Positions 53,393 to 62,960 of a stretch of 64,000 nucleotides of DNA are shown in pieces. Positions within the stretch are counted from its first letter, which is position 1. The number at the start of each line of letters is the position of its first letter. The notes beneath the pieces were generated by a model. It did not search any database. It was not told where the DNA came from and saw only the letters and a list, made by a program, of their open reading frames with translations. A program made the position numbers and the translations under genes. Source of the stretch: Yersinia enterocolitica subsp. enterocolitica (GTDB lineage Bacteria > Pseudomonadota > Gammaproteobacteria > Enterobacterales > Enterobacteriaceae); contig NZ_LR590469.1 in assembly GCF_901472495.1 (NCBI RefSeq), positions 434,001 to 498,000 of the forward strand, read 5' to 3'.

Positions 53393-54970
53393 TTATGAGG
53401 TTTTTTGATCCCGTTCTGTGGGCGGGTTCACAGAGTCGTTAGTGCGGATATGAGTTGGCAGGTTAACCACTACGCGGGTTCCTAAACGGCGTTGCAGTAG
53501 CCAGTCACCGCCCAATGCTCGTACCCGCTCTTCAATCCCGCGTAGACCCAATCCTCCGCCTTGCGGTTGCACAGGGATCCCCATGCCGTCATCGCGCACT
53601 TCCAGGGTGATGATATTGTCGGTCAGGTGCAAACTGACCTGAATATTGCGGGCATTAGCGTGTTTGTTAATGTTGTTGAGCAACTCTTGCACTAATCGAT
53701 AAAGCGTAAACACCACCACATCCTCACCGGGGGGCGCGGGCAGCGCATAATCCAATTGGAAATGAATCCCTTGCTCGGCGAAAGCAAACTCTTCCGCCAA
53801 ATGGTGTAGGGCTTGATCCAGTGGCATTTCATCCAGCACCGGCGGGCGCAATTGGCGTAGCAGTTGACGGGTGGTTTGATGGATTCGTTGCGATAAGCTA
53901 CTGATTTGATTAGCCGCAGATTGAGCCGCTGGCGAGGGTGCGCTGCGGTTGACCAGCATGGCCTGAATTTGAATAGCGGTGATGTTCTGGCCAATTTCAT
54001 CGTGCAACTCACGGGCAATTTCTTTGCGCACATCTTCCTCGGTGCGCACTAACCGTTTCATTAATTTACGCCGGGTTTGCAGCTCTTGCTCCAATTGATT
54101 GCGATAGCGGTGCAGATGTTGAGCCAACTGCTGTTGGCGGCTGATGGCAATCCCCAGTGTCAGCCCTAACAGTGCCTGAGTGGAGAGGAACAACTCCAGT
54201 TCGGCCAAATCATGAAATGCCCCACTGGCCTGACGGGTCACGGTAATCATCAGACTGCCTAACACTGCCGCCAACACCCCGCCTTGCCAGCCAAATTTAT
54301 AAGCCATAAAGACATTGGGTAGAAAGACAAAAATCAGCAATAGCCGCTCCATATTGGGAGCAATGGCTATTTGCACACAAACCCCAATGGCAAAAATCAG
54401 CGAGCACCAAATCAGCAGTGAGGTGCGCAGCGGTGGGTCTGGCATCTGTTGCGAGAACAAGTTGCGGATATGCTGCTGTTTTAAATATTCGTAGATGAGA
54501 TAAGTAAACGGCACTAACAGAATGCCCCCGGTAAAAGTAGCAAGCAGTGTCTGGGTTAATGGCAAAGGCAGCCAGAAGCCCAGTACCAGCCCATGCAACA
54601 CACTGTTACCGGTGACGGCGGCGAGTAACAGTAATAACCGCTGCCAGTAAAGGGTGTAATGGTGCCAAAAACGCTGGGTCAGTTCGGCGGGCAATAAACT
54701 GAGGAAAGGTGACAACATAATCAACACAATGGGCTGCAACTGTTCACTGTGCAGCCACCACAAGGCTACACACTCGGTCAGCAGCAACACTGACCAGTAG
54801 CGGCGCGGCAGCAATATCATTAATGCCAGCCGCAGGCCTTGTGGCAGTAATAGAACCGCATGTAAACCATCATCACTGAGATAAAAACTGATGGTCCACA
54901 GCGCCAGCCAACTCAGTGAGAAGAAAATAGCCAGGAACAGCGATAGCCCCACTGAGCGCAGTTGCCACAT
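53393..54970 (-). CDS. uhpB: Sensor histidine kinase UhpB
   Basis: About 525 aa from the ATG at 54970 (MWQLRSVGLS), which starts 2 bp after the uhpA stop. The N-terminal half is an eight-helix membrane domain (MASE1-like), followed by a kinase module with the phosphorylated His in ELHDEIGQNITAIQ near residue 321 and a HATPase domain (GGGLGLRGIEERVRALGG). It is the partner of UhpA and is controlled by UhpC. Confidence 0.93.
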   Translation of the reverse strand: MWQLRSVGLSLFLAIFFSLSWLALWTISFYLSDDGLHAVLLLPQGLRLALMILLPRRYWSVLLLTECVALWWLHSEQLQPIVLIMLSPFLSLLPAELTQRFWHHYTLYWQRLLLLLAAVTGNSVLHGLVLGFWLPLPLTQTLLATFTGGILLVPFTYLIYEYLKQQHIRNLFSQQMPDPPLRTSLLIWCSLIFAIGVCVQIAIAPNMERLLLIFVFLPNVFMAYKFGWQGGVLAAVLGSLMITVTRQASGAFHDLAELELFLSTQALLGLTLGIAISRQQQLAQHLHRYRNQLEQELQTRRKLMKRLVRTEEDVRKEIARELHDEIGQNITAIQIQAMLVNRSAPSPAAQSAANQISSLSQRIHQTTRQLLRQLRPPVLDEMPLDQALHHLAEEFAFAEQGIHFQLDYALPAPPGEDVVVFTLYRLVQELLNNINKHANARNIQVSLHLTDNIITLEVRDDGMGIPVQPQGGGLGLRGIEERVRALGGDWLLQRRLGTRVVVNLPTHIRTNDSVNPPTERDQKTS

Positions 54971-54971
54971 A

Positions 54972-55601
54972 TCAGTTTCCCGCCAGCAACTGATGTTGCA
55001 GCGCAAAATGCACCAGCTCGACGGTGGTTTCGCAATTCAGTTTGCCCAGAATATTGGCGCGATGAACATGGACGGTTTTGTGACTAAGTGACAATTGTTC
55101 GGCAATAGATTTGACGCTGATCCCATTGATCAGTAACTGGAATACCTCTTTCTCGCGTGGCGTCAAAATCGCCAGTTGTTGCGGTTGCTGTGGCATATGG
55201 CGCAGGGCGCGCAACGCATCAGCGCACAGATAGAGGCCGCCACCATGAACGGTCCGTAGGGCTTGCACCAATTCATCCGGGCCACAGCGCTTAGTCAGGT
55301 AGCCACTGGCACCGGCATCCATAGCACTTTGTACAAATGCGGTGGTGTCATAAATACTCAAAATAATGGCGCGGAAATGTGGCATTTTCTGGCGCAGGCG
55401 TTTGAGCAGACTTAGCCCACTTTCGTCCGGCATCGAAATATCCATAACAGCAACATGTACATCGGTGTTGGGTAGATTGGCCCAAGCCTCTGCCGCCGAA
55501 CCATACTCACCAATAATACGTATATCCTTTTCCAGTGATAACAACTGGGCAAAACCCGAGCGGACAACAATATGGTCATCTATCAACGCGACATTAATCA
55601 T
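54972..55601 (-). CDS. uhpA: Response regulator UhpA
   Basis: 209 aa. The receiver has Asp54 in VAVMDISMPDESG; the LuxR-type helix-turn-helix reads LTPREKEVFQLLINGISVKSIAEQLSLSHKTVHVHRANI. First gene of the operon; directly followed by uhpB. Probably activates the afuABC importer. Confidence 0.94.
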   Translation of the reverse strand: MINVALIDDHIVVRSGFAQLLSLEKDIRIIGEYGSAAEAWANLPNTDVHVAVMDISMPDESGLSLLKRLRQKMPHFRAIILSIYDTTAFVQSAMDAGASGYLTKRCGPDELVQALRTVHGGGLYLCADALRALRHMPQQPQQLAILTPREKEVFQLLINGISVKSIAEQLSLSHKTVHVHRANILGKLNCETTVELVHFALQHQLLAGN

Positions 55602-55743
55602 GATTTTTCATTATTACGGAACCCATACTGCATGATGCTGATCAATCATTTGCGTAGCAATAATTGTTATCAAAAATGTAAGAGGCTTAACAGATGCGGG
55701 CAAAATCTGATGTGGAAATAGGTAGTTTCCGGTGAAAAGCGCA

Positions 55744-55770
55744 GCGCTCCACAGGATAGGTGTGGAGCGC
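55744..55770 (-). terminator. Terminator of citAB
   Basis: Perfect 10-bp GC-rich stem GCGCTCCACA / TGTGGAGCGC with a 7-base loop, after the citB stop at 55803. Tail without long T-run. Confidence 0.7.
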
Positions 55771-55802
55771 GAAAGTGTGGTGTGAGCGGAACTCAGTGAT
55801 GG

Positions 55803-56489
55803 TTATAGCAATTTTTTACTGCGGTAGATCCGCTGCGGCCGGCCCACTTTGCCATAAATAATCTCTGCTTGTAGCGCTTGATTCGTAGCACAGAATTCCA
55901 GATAACGGCGGGCGGTAGTGCGGCTCAATCCAAGCATTTGCGCGACATTTTCAGCCGTGTATTCATCTGCATTATCGCTGAATAACGTCTGGATTTTATC
56001 CAGTGTCATTTGGTCGATACCCAGCGGTAATGTCACTTTTTGCTCGCCACGAGCATAGGTGTTGTACATTTCATCAATCTGGCGTTGATTGACCTTGGTA
56101 CCATCTTGCAAGACTTGATGACGATGGCTGTAACGAGCCAGGGATTGCTCCAACCGTTCGTAAGCCACTGGTTTTATGAGATAATCAAAAACCCCATAAC
56201 GGATAGCTTCGGAGACAGTTTCGCTGTCGCTGGCTGCGGTGACAAAAATAATACCGCCAGAGAACCCTTGTAAGGTCAGTTCACGCAATAATTCTAAACC
56301 ACTGCCATCGGGTAGATAGTTATCCAGCAGAATTAAATCAGGGTGAAAGCGAGCCACCATGCTGCGGGCTTGCTGCAAATTGCCCGCCAGCCACACTTCA
56401 TGGCAATGGCTGCTTTGTTTGATAAATTCGGCATGCATTTCTGCCAGTGGTGTTTCATCTTCTACCACTAAAATATTAAGACATTCCAT
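55803..56489 (-). CDS. citB: Response regulator CitB/DpiA
   Basis: 228 aa. The receiver carries Asp56 in DLILLDNYLPDGSG; the C-terminal helix-turn-helix of the CitB family reads TAENVAQMLGLSRTTARRYLEF. Activates the citrate lyase and transport genes, which diverge from here, in response to CitA. The ATG at 56489 has AGGGAG upstream. Confidence 0.94.
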   Translation of the reverse strand: MECLNILVVEDETPLAEMHAEFIKQSSHCHEVWLAGNLQQARSMVARFHPDLILLDNYLPDGSGLELLRELTLQGFSGGIIFVTAASDSETVSEAIRYGVFDYLIKPVAYERLEQSLARYSHRHQVLQDGTKVNQRQIDEMYNTYARGEQKVTLPLGIDQMTLDKIQTLFSDNADEYTAENVAQMLGLSRTTARRYLEFCATNQALQAEIIYGKVGRPQRIYRSKKLL

Positions 56490-56510
56490 GGGATCTCCCT
56501 GTCTTTGAGA

Positions 56511-58187
56511 TCAATGCGTCTTCGGAATAAAGACTGTAAATAAGGTGCCGCGTGGCGGATTCTCTTCTATTGTGATGGTGCCACCACTTTGCTGAACATA
56601 GGTGGCCACCAAATACAGCCCAATACCATGTTCATCTGAATTTTTAGTACTGATACCCCGTTCGAACAGGCTATCTTGTAACTGTGGCTCAATACCGCAG
56701 CCATGATCGGCGACCTCTAAAATCACCTCATCGCCTTCATCCGACAGATAAATTTCAATTTGTTTATCGCCCTCAGGGTTTTTTAGGCTGGCCTCAAAGG
56801 CATTATCGAGCAGATTTCCCATGATAGCGGCCAATTCATTCTCACCGATATTGGCAGGCAACTGACCTAACTGGCAGCCGGGGACAAAGTTCAAATTCAG
56901 CCCTAACTCTTTGGCCCGATGGTATTTACCAAATAATAATGCGGCAATCTGCCGATTATTGAATGCGGTGCGCAGCATATCAATCAGCGCCTGATGGGAA
57001 GACGACTCGGTTTTCACCATCTCCAGCGCCCGGTCAAACTCTTTCATTTGTAACAACCCACTCAGGGTAGACATCCAGTTCAGATGCTCATGGCGCACCG
57101 TACGTAGATTCTCGACATACTGCTTGATCTGGCTGAGTTGAGCACTGAGAGTATGAATATCATCCTGACTGCGAAAACTCACCACCCAACCCTGAAACAC
57201 GCCATCCTCTGACCAAATACCCGCCCGATTGGCGATGGCATTTAAGCCATTAAAGGTACAGAGTTCATCCTGGCGATTTTCACCACTTTGATCGAGGAAG
57301 AAGTGGTCAGGAGAGACGACCTCACTGACTTTACGACCAATCAGTTGTTGTGGCGTGGCAAGAATATGCAGCATTTTACGCGCATTTTGATTGATTGCAG
57401 TGATCTTACCCTCAGGATCAACCGCTAATAACCCTTCAAATACTGCACCGAACAATGCTTCTTGTTGGCGCAACACTCGCGCTATTTCTTTGGGTTCCAT
57501 TCCCATCATCTGGCGGCGGATATGATGAGAAAACAGCCATGACAGTAGCAATAATACGCCGAGTACCAGGATAAAAGAGTGAGTTAGTGGCAGCAGATAA
57601 ATCAGCCGCCAGTGGTCTATTTTACTGATCAGATACCCCAGAGAGACGACGCCAATGATTTTTCCCTGTTCATCGCGGATAGGGTTTTTGGCGCGCATGG
57701 CTTCACCCATTGAGCCTTTGCCAAAAATAATATAACTCTCGCCCCTTTCCAGTGCGCCGGGTTTGGTCCATTGCATTGGGTGACCAATCATCTCGGGATT
57801 AGGGTGATACAGACGAATGGATTGAGTGTCACCAATGACGAGGTAATCAAGGTCGGAAGTGCTCCCGAGTCGGCTGACGATTTGGGCCAGTTGCGCCTTA
57901 TCACGGTGCTTCACGGCATTTACTACGGAATCCATCGACGCAATAATTTTTGCCTGATTCATCGCTGTTTTGCTGACTTGATCGAGTAGATATTGCTCAA
58001 AATTATGGCTGAGAAAGCGATCCAGCGCACCGACCAGCAGAATAGAGACGGTCAACAGCAGCAGAAATATCCGTAGTGGGAAGGCCATGTTTTGCAACCG
58101 GCTCCATATTCGGCCACGCCATTTTAATTTGCCTGATAGGGAAACATCGGCAGCGGGGATCGACACATTACTCACCTTATTTAACAT
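56511..58187 (-). CDS. citA: Citrate sensor histidine kinase CitA/DpiB
   Basis: 558 aa. A first transmembrane helix near residues 35-60, then the periplasmic PAS citrate-binding domain (DLDYLVIGDTQSIRLYHPN, GSMGEAMRAKNPIRD), a second transmembrane helix, a cytoplasmic PAS, then a DHp with His in VRHEHLNWMSTLSG near residue 365 and a HATPase domain (HGIGLYLVATYVQQSGG). ATG at 58187; citB follows 21 bp later. Confidence 0.95.
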   Translation of the reverse strand: MLNKVSNVSIPAADVSLSGKLKWRGRIWSRLQNMAFPLRIFLLLLTVSILLVGALDRFLSHNFEQYLLDQVSKTAMNQAKIIASMDSVVNAVKHRDKAQLAQIVSRLGSTSDLDYLVIGDTQSIRLYHPNPEMIGHPMQWTKPGALERGESYIIFGKGSMGEAMRAKNPIRDEQGKIIGVVSLGYLISKIDHWRLIYLLPLTHSFILVLGVLLLLSWLFSHHIRRQMMGMEPKEIARVLRQQEALFGAVFEGLLAVDPEGKITAINQNARKMLHILATPQQLIGRKVSEVVSPDHFFLDQSGENRQDELCTFNGLNAIANRAGIWSEDGVFQGWVVSFRSQDDIHTLSAQLSQIKQYVENLRTVRHEHLNWMSTLSGLLQMKEFDRALEMVKTESSSHQALIDMLRTAFNNRQIAALLFGKYHRAKELGLNLNFVPGCQLGQLPANIGENELAAIMGNLLDNAFEASLKNPEGDKQIEIYLSDEGDEVILEVADHGCGIEPQLQDSLFERGISTKNSDEHGIGLYLVATYVQQSGGTITIEENPPRGTLFTVFIPKTH

Positions 58188-58523
58188 ATGGGCTATGTAC
58201 TGGCGTTAACATAAGTTAATTTAAGAAATAATTAAATAGCCAAGAGAAATAAAAATAGTTATTAATAATTAAGAAAATTAAAACCATTAAATAACTTATA
58301 TTTACTCTCTTATATGTGAAATAGGTCAATTAACCACACTATTTTTATGTTTAGCATGTGCCCATAGAATAATTAAAATTAAAAACAAACCGAAATTAAC
58401 TTATTTTATCTTGTTGTTTTTATGTGAAATTTATATTTAAAAATAGAATTATTATTTATTTTGTTGTTGGTAACTCAACTTGTTCTTTATTTGTTATATA
58501 AACGTTATGGCAGAGAGTGAATT
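58188..58523. promoter_or_regulatory. citA-citC divergent promoter region
   Basis: 336 bp, very AT-rich. Contains two copies of TATGTGAAAT (58313-58322 and 58421-58430), candidate sites for CitB or CRP, and a -10-like TATATA near 58495 before citC. No firm operator was defined. Confidence 0.5.
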
Positions 58524-59600
58524 ATGGATACGGTATTTAATCGAATTAATCGTTCAGACCATCAGCAGATTGCAGAAATAACGCGCTTCTTGCGTGCAAA
58601 TGATCTGAATATAGATACCACTGTTGAGGTGTTTATTACCGTAAGCCGTAATGAAAAGCTGGTGGCCTGTGGTGGTATTGCGGGCAATATTATCAAATGC
58701 GTGGCCATCAGTGAGCAGGTGAGAGGTGAGGGACTGGCGCTGACACTGGCCACCGAGCTGGTCAATCTGGCCTATGAACGCCATCACAGCCATCTATTTA
58801 TTTATACCAAAACTAAAAACGAGAGCTTATTTAAAGCTTGTGGCTTTTATCCTATAGCGAGTGTCCCTGGCATTGTGGTGTTGATGGAAAATAGCGACTG
58901 CCGTTTGCAGCGCTATGCCAAACAATTGAGTCAATTACGTCAGCCAGGGCAGAAAATTGGCAGCATCGTCATGAATGCCAACCCATTTACTCGCGGGCAC
59001 CAATATTTAGTGCGGCAGGCCGCCGCGCAGTGTAATTGGCTGCATCTGTTTTTGGTGAAAGAAGACAATTCACGTTTTCCGTATGAAGACCGGCTGCAAT
59101 TAGTGCTTGAGGGCACCCAAGATATTACCAATCTTACGGTACATCCCGGCTCAGAATATATGATTTCCCGTGCCACTTTCCCTTGTTATTTTATTAAAGA
59201 TCAAGGCGTGGCCGATGACTGCTATACCGAAATCGACCTAAAAATATTCCGCCAATATTTGGCTCCGGCACTGGGTGTGACGCACCGCTTGGTCGGGACT
59301 GAGCCGTTTTGTACCGTGACCGCTAAATATAACCGCGACATGAGCTTCTGGCTGGAGACGCCGTCATTGCCTTATCCGCCGATTTCGCTGGTGGAAATTG
59401 AACGTCTTAAATATCACAACACCGCTATTTCCGCCTCCTGGGTACGCAAACTACTGGCGCAGGGAGATAGCGAAACCATTGGTAAATTAGTCCCTCCCGC
59501 TACCTGCCATTACCTACAGCGATTGTTGACACAACGTGCACAAAAAGCGGCCAGCACGGAGAAAAACTCAGCATTAGCAAAGAGTTCAGCCCCGTTTTAA
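58524..59600 (+). CDS. citC: Citrate lyase ligase CitC
   Basis: 358 aa. Acetylates the prosthetic group thiol of citrate lyase. A GNAT-like N-terminal region is followed by a nucleotidyltransferase core with VMNANPFTRGHQYLVRQAA (TRGH motif) and a C-terminal ISASWVRKLL. ATG at 58524 preceded by AGAG. First gene of the lyase operon. Confidence 0.95.
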   Translation: MDTVFNRINRSDHQQIAEITRFLRANDLNIDTTVEVFITVSRNEKLVACGGIAGNIIKCVAISEQVRGEGLALTLATELVNLAYERHHSHLFIYTKTKNESLFKACGFYPIASVPGIVVLMENSDCRLQRYAKQLSQLRQPGQKIGSIVMNANPFTRGHQYLVRQAAAQCNWLHLFLVKEDNSRFPYEDRLQLVLEGTQDITNLTVHPGSEYMISRATFPCYFIKDQGVADDCYTEIDLKIFRQYLAPALGVTHRLVGTEPFCTVTAKYNRDMSFWLETPSLPYPPISLVEIERLKYHNTAISASWVRKLLAQGDSETIGKLVPPATCHYLQRLLTQRAQKAASTEKNSALAKSSAPF

Positions 59601-59700
59601 CTGATTAAAGAGAACTGATTAAAGCCGGGCGCAAAGAAAAATAGGGACTGATACCTAAGTCAGAAACCACGAATTTGAAGACAAGTTAATCAGGTGAAAA

Positions 59701-59994
59701 ATGAAAATTATCAGAGAGGCCGTCGCCGGAACGTTGGAATCGAGCGACGTTATGGTGCGTATCGCGCCATTAAATCCACCCGAAATAGATCTGCAAATAC
59801 ACAGCAGTGTAGACAAGCAGTTTGGTGACGCCATTCGCTACAGCGTACTGGCGTTGCTGGAACAGTATCGGGTAACCGGAGTGCAACTGATTATTGACGA
59901 TAAAGGTGCGTTGGATTGCGTTTTACAGGCACGACTGGAAACCGCATTGCTGAGAGCCAGTGATGAAAAAATTCTGCCATGGAGAGCGCATTGA
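59701..59994 (+). CDS. citD: Citrate lyase acyl carrier protein CitD
   Basis: 97 aa, gamma subunit. The conserved serine that carries the phosphoribosyl dephospho-CoA is Ser14 (AGTLESSDVM), and the C-terminal DDKGALDCVLQARLETAL reads like the E. coli protein. Its stop overlaps the citE start. Confidence 0.96.
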   Translation: MKIIREAVAGTLESSDVMVRIAPLNPPEIDLQIHSSVDKQFGDAIRYSVLALLEQYRVTGVQLIIDDKGALDCVLQARLETALLRASDEKILPWRAH

Positions 59995-60887
59995 TGAAAC
60001 CTGAAATGAAAAACAGAATGCGCCGCAGCATGTTATTTGTCCCCGGAGCTAATGCTGCGATGGTCAGTAATGCGTTTATTTATCAATCCGATGCGTTGAT
60101 GTTTGATCTGGAAGACTCCGTCATTCTGCGCGAAAAAGATGCTGCTCGTCGCCTGGTCTATCACGCCTTGCAGCATCCGCTTTATCAGGATGTAGAAACT
60201 ATCGTTCGGGTCAATGCATTGGACTCGGCTTATGGTCTGGCTGATTTAGAGGCCGTGGTGCGTGGTGGCGCGGATATCGTGCGTTTGCCGAAAACCGATA
60301 ACGCGAAAGATGTTGAAGATATGGCACGTGAAATCAGCCGTATTGAATCGGAATGTGGCCGTGAAGTGGGTAGCACCGGCTTGCTGGCCGCCATTGAATC
60401 AGCACAAGGTATCACTCAAGCGCTGGCTATTGCGCAGGCATCACCGCGTTTAATGGGTATTGCGTTGGGAGCTGAAGATTATGTCCGCAACTTGCGCACT
60501 GAGCGCTCACCCGAAGGGATTGAGCTGCTGTTTGCTCGCTGTTCAATATTGCAGGCCGCCCGTGCGGTAGGGATTCAGGCTTTTGACACCGTGTATTCCG
60601 ATGCTAATAACGAAGCGGGTTTTTTGCAGGAAGCCGCACTTATCAAGCAACTGGGTTTTGATGGCAAGTCATTGATAAACCCACGCCAAATCGAACTGTT
60701 ACACAACCTCTATGCGCCAACCGAGAAAGAAGTCCGCTATGCCCAGGCGGTAGTTGATGCGGCGGCGGCGGCAGAAGCCGAAGGGCGCGGTGTGGTTTCT
60801 CTGAACGGCAAGATGGTGGACAGCCCGGTGATTGAACGGGCGCGGTTGGTTTTGCAACGTGCGGTCAGCGGCCTGCGTGAGGAATAA
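59994..60887 (+). CDS. citE: Citrate lyase beta subunit CitE
   Basis: 297 aa from the ATG at 59994, which overlaps the citD stop (TGATG); an ATG at 59979 is an alternative. Cleaves citryl-CoA to oxaloacetate and acetyl-CoA. Conserved RRSMLFVPGANAAMVSN, DALMFDLEDSV and GIALGAEDYVRNLRTERS match the E. coli subunit. Confidence 0.96.
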   Translation: MKPEMKNRMRRSMLFVPGANAAMVSNAFIYQSDALMFDLEDSVILREKDAARRLVYHALQHPLYQDVETIVRVNALDSAYGLADLEAVVRGGADIVRLPKTDNAKDVEDMAREISRIESECGREVGSTGLLAAIESAQGITQALAIAQASPRLMGIALGAEDYVRNLRTERSPEGIELLFARCSILQAARAVGIQAFDTVYSDANNEAGFLQEAALIKQLGFDGKSLINPRQIELLHNLYAPTEKEVRYAQAVVDAAAAAEAEGRGVVSLNGKMVDSPVIERARLVLQRAVSGLREE

Positions 60888-60890
60888 GAG

Positions 60891-62408
60891 ATGAATAGGC
60901 AACAACGAGTAGAAAGTTTAAGCCACAGTCAGGATAACGGCCCGGCATATCGCCCGTATCAGAACACCTCTAAAGCGAATTTACAGGCGCAGAAGCCACG
61001 CAATATCAAGATGTGTGATTCATTGGAAAATGTGATTCGCCGTAGCGGGTTGCAAGATGGCATGACCATTTCCTTCCACCATGCTTTCCGTGCCGGTGAT
61101 TTGACTTTAAATCTGGTGATGAATGCGATTGCCGCGATGGGCTTCAAAAATTTGCGTCTGGCTTCCAGCTCTTTGAGCGACTGCCATTCGCCACTGGTCG
61201 AGCATATCCGCAATGGTGTGGTCAGCGAAATCTACACCTCGGGTATGCGCGGGCCGTTGGCGGAGGAGATATCGCGCGGATTATTAGCCAAACCGGTACA
61301 GGTTCATTCCCATGGCGGCCGCGTTAATTTGATTGAGTCCGGCGAGCTGACCATCGATGTCGCTTTTATCGGGGTGCCGGCTTGTGATGAATTCGGTAAT
61401 ACCAATGGTTTTAGCGGTGCTGCCTGTTGTGGCTCATTGGGCTATGCGCGAGTTGATGCTGAATATGCCGGTTGTGTGGTGCTATTAACGGAAGCAGTGG
61501 TGGCTTATCCACATCATCCGGCGAGTATTGCTCAGGATCAGGTTGATTTGATTGTGCAGGTTGAGCAAGTGGGGGATGCCGACAAAATTGGCGCTGATAC
61601 CACCAGAATGACCTCCAATCCCCGCGAGTTACTTATTGCCCGCCGTGCTGCTGAGGTGATTGCCGGTTCGGGTTATTTTGTCGATGGTTTCTCTTTGCAG
61701 ACCGGCACTGGCGGGGCATCGCTGGCGGTAACACGTTTTCTTGAAGACAAAATGCTGCGCCGCAATATCACCGCTGCTTTTGCACTGGGTGGTATCACCT
61801 CAACCATGGTGGATTTGCACGAAAAAGGGCTGATTACCAAGCTGCTGGATGTGCAAAGTTTTGACAAGCAGGCCGCTTCTTCGCTGGCCCGTAACCCACG
61901 TCATATCGAAATCAGTGCTAATCAATACGCTAATTTTAGCTCGAAAGGGGCATCAGTCGATCGGCTGGATGTGGTGGTGCTCAGTGCGCTGGAAATTGAC
62001 ACCGGTTTTAATGTCAACGTGTTGACCGGTTCTGATGGTGTGCTGCGTGGCGCTTCCGGCGGCCATTGCGACACCGCGGTTGCCGCTCGACTGTCAATCA
62101 TTGTCGCGCCATTAGTCCGTGGCCGTATTCCAACCTTGGTCAAGGAAGTGACCACTTGCGTCACGCCGGGTTCCAGTGTCGACATTTTAGTGACCGATCA
62201 CGGTATCGCGGTAAATCCGGCACGGCCAGAACTGGCCGAACGTTTGCAGCAAGCGGGTTTGCCGGTAGTCACCATCGACTGGCTCTATCAACGCGCGCTG
62301 ATTCTGACCGGTGAACCACAACCGATCAAATTTACTGATCGGGTGGTGGCGGTGGTGCGCTATCGCGATGGTTCCGTGATTGATGTTGTTCATCAGATAC
62401 AGGAGTAG
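60891..62408 (+). CDS. citF: Citrate lyase alpha subunit CitF
   Basis: 505 aa, the citrate:acyl carrier transferase. Segments such as SFHHAFRAGDLTLNLVM, VHSHGGRVNLIESGEL and GASGGHCDTAVAARLSI are typical. Begins 3 bp after citE. Confidence 0.96.
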   Translation: MNRQQRVESLSHSQDNGPAYRPYQNTSKANLQAQKPRNIKMCDSLENVIRRSGLQDGMTISFHHAFRAGDLTLNLVMNAIAAMGFKNLRLASSSLSDCHSPLVEHIRNGVVSEIYTSGMRGPLAEEISRGLLAKPVQVHSHGGRVNLIESGELTIDVAFIGVPACDEFGNTNGFSGAACCGSLGYARVDAEYAGCVVLLTEAVVAYPHHPASIAQDQVDLIVQVEQVGDADKIGADTTRMTSNPRELLIARRAAEVIAGSGYFVDGFSLQTGTGGASLAVTRFLEDKMLRRNITAAFALGGITSTMVDLHEKGLITKLLDVQSFDKQAASSLARNPRHIEISANQYANFSSKGASVDRLDVVVLSALEIDTGFNVNVLTGSDGVLRGASGGHCDTAVAARLSIIVAPLVRGRIPTLVKEVTTCVTPGSSVDILVTDHGIAVNPARPELAERLQQAGLPVVTIDWLYQRALILTGEPQPIKFTDRVVAVVRYRDGSVIDVVHQIQE

Positions 62409-62411
62409 ACG

Positions 62412-62960
62412 ATGAATACACTTTCCCCTGCATTAGCCGCTAACCGGCCGATCAGTTTGCCGGAATTGCTGACCAGCCGTGAGTCGCGTCAGAGCCGGCA
62501 ACTGGCCTGGTTGTCGCGTCATCAAGTTACGTTGATTTCACTGACACTGGTGGCTCCGGGAGCGGTCAAAGATAACCCATTGACTCGCAAGCTGTTTGCC
62601 CTGGCGTGGCAGGCCATTACCGCATTGAGCCAACAGCAATATTGGCCGGTGTTACAGCAAGAGGTGTTCCCGCTGCCAACCGGCTGTGAGGGCTTGATAG
62701 CGGTTGATTTGCCCGCCGAGCAAGTGAAAGACGCAGCATTGTTGCTGGAGCTAAAGCACCCACAGGGCAGGTTATGGGATATCGATGTGCTGGATGTTTC
62801 AGGGCGAATTTTGTCACGCCGTGATGTGGGTTTAGCGCCACGCCGCTGCTTGCTGTGCCATCGTCCAGCTAATGTGTGCGCCCGGGCACAGACGCACACC
62901 ATTGACGAATTATTGGTTCAGATGGAGTTGATGCTCAATGCTACCTCTGCAACGCACTGA
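62412..62960 (+). CDS. citX: Apo-citrate lyase phosphoribosyl-dephospho-CoA transferase CitX
   Basis: 182 aa. Attaches the prosthetic group to CitD. Recognisable by its place between citF and citG and segments LLTSRESRQSRQLAWL and CLLCHRPANVCARAQTH near the C-terminus. Overlaps citG by 23 bp. Confidence 0.93.
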   Translation: MNTLSPALAANRPISLPELLTSRESRQSRQLAWLSRHQVTLISLTLVAPGAVKDNPLTRKLFALAWQAITALSQQQYWPVLQQEVFPLPTGCEGLIAVDLPAEQVKDAALLLELKHPQGRLWDIDVLDVSGRILSRRDVGLAPRRCLLCHRPANVCARAQTHTIDELLVQMELMLNATSATH

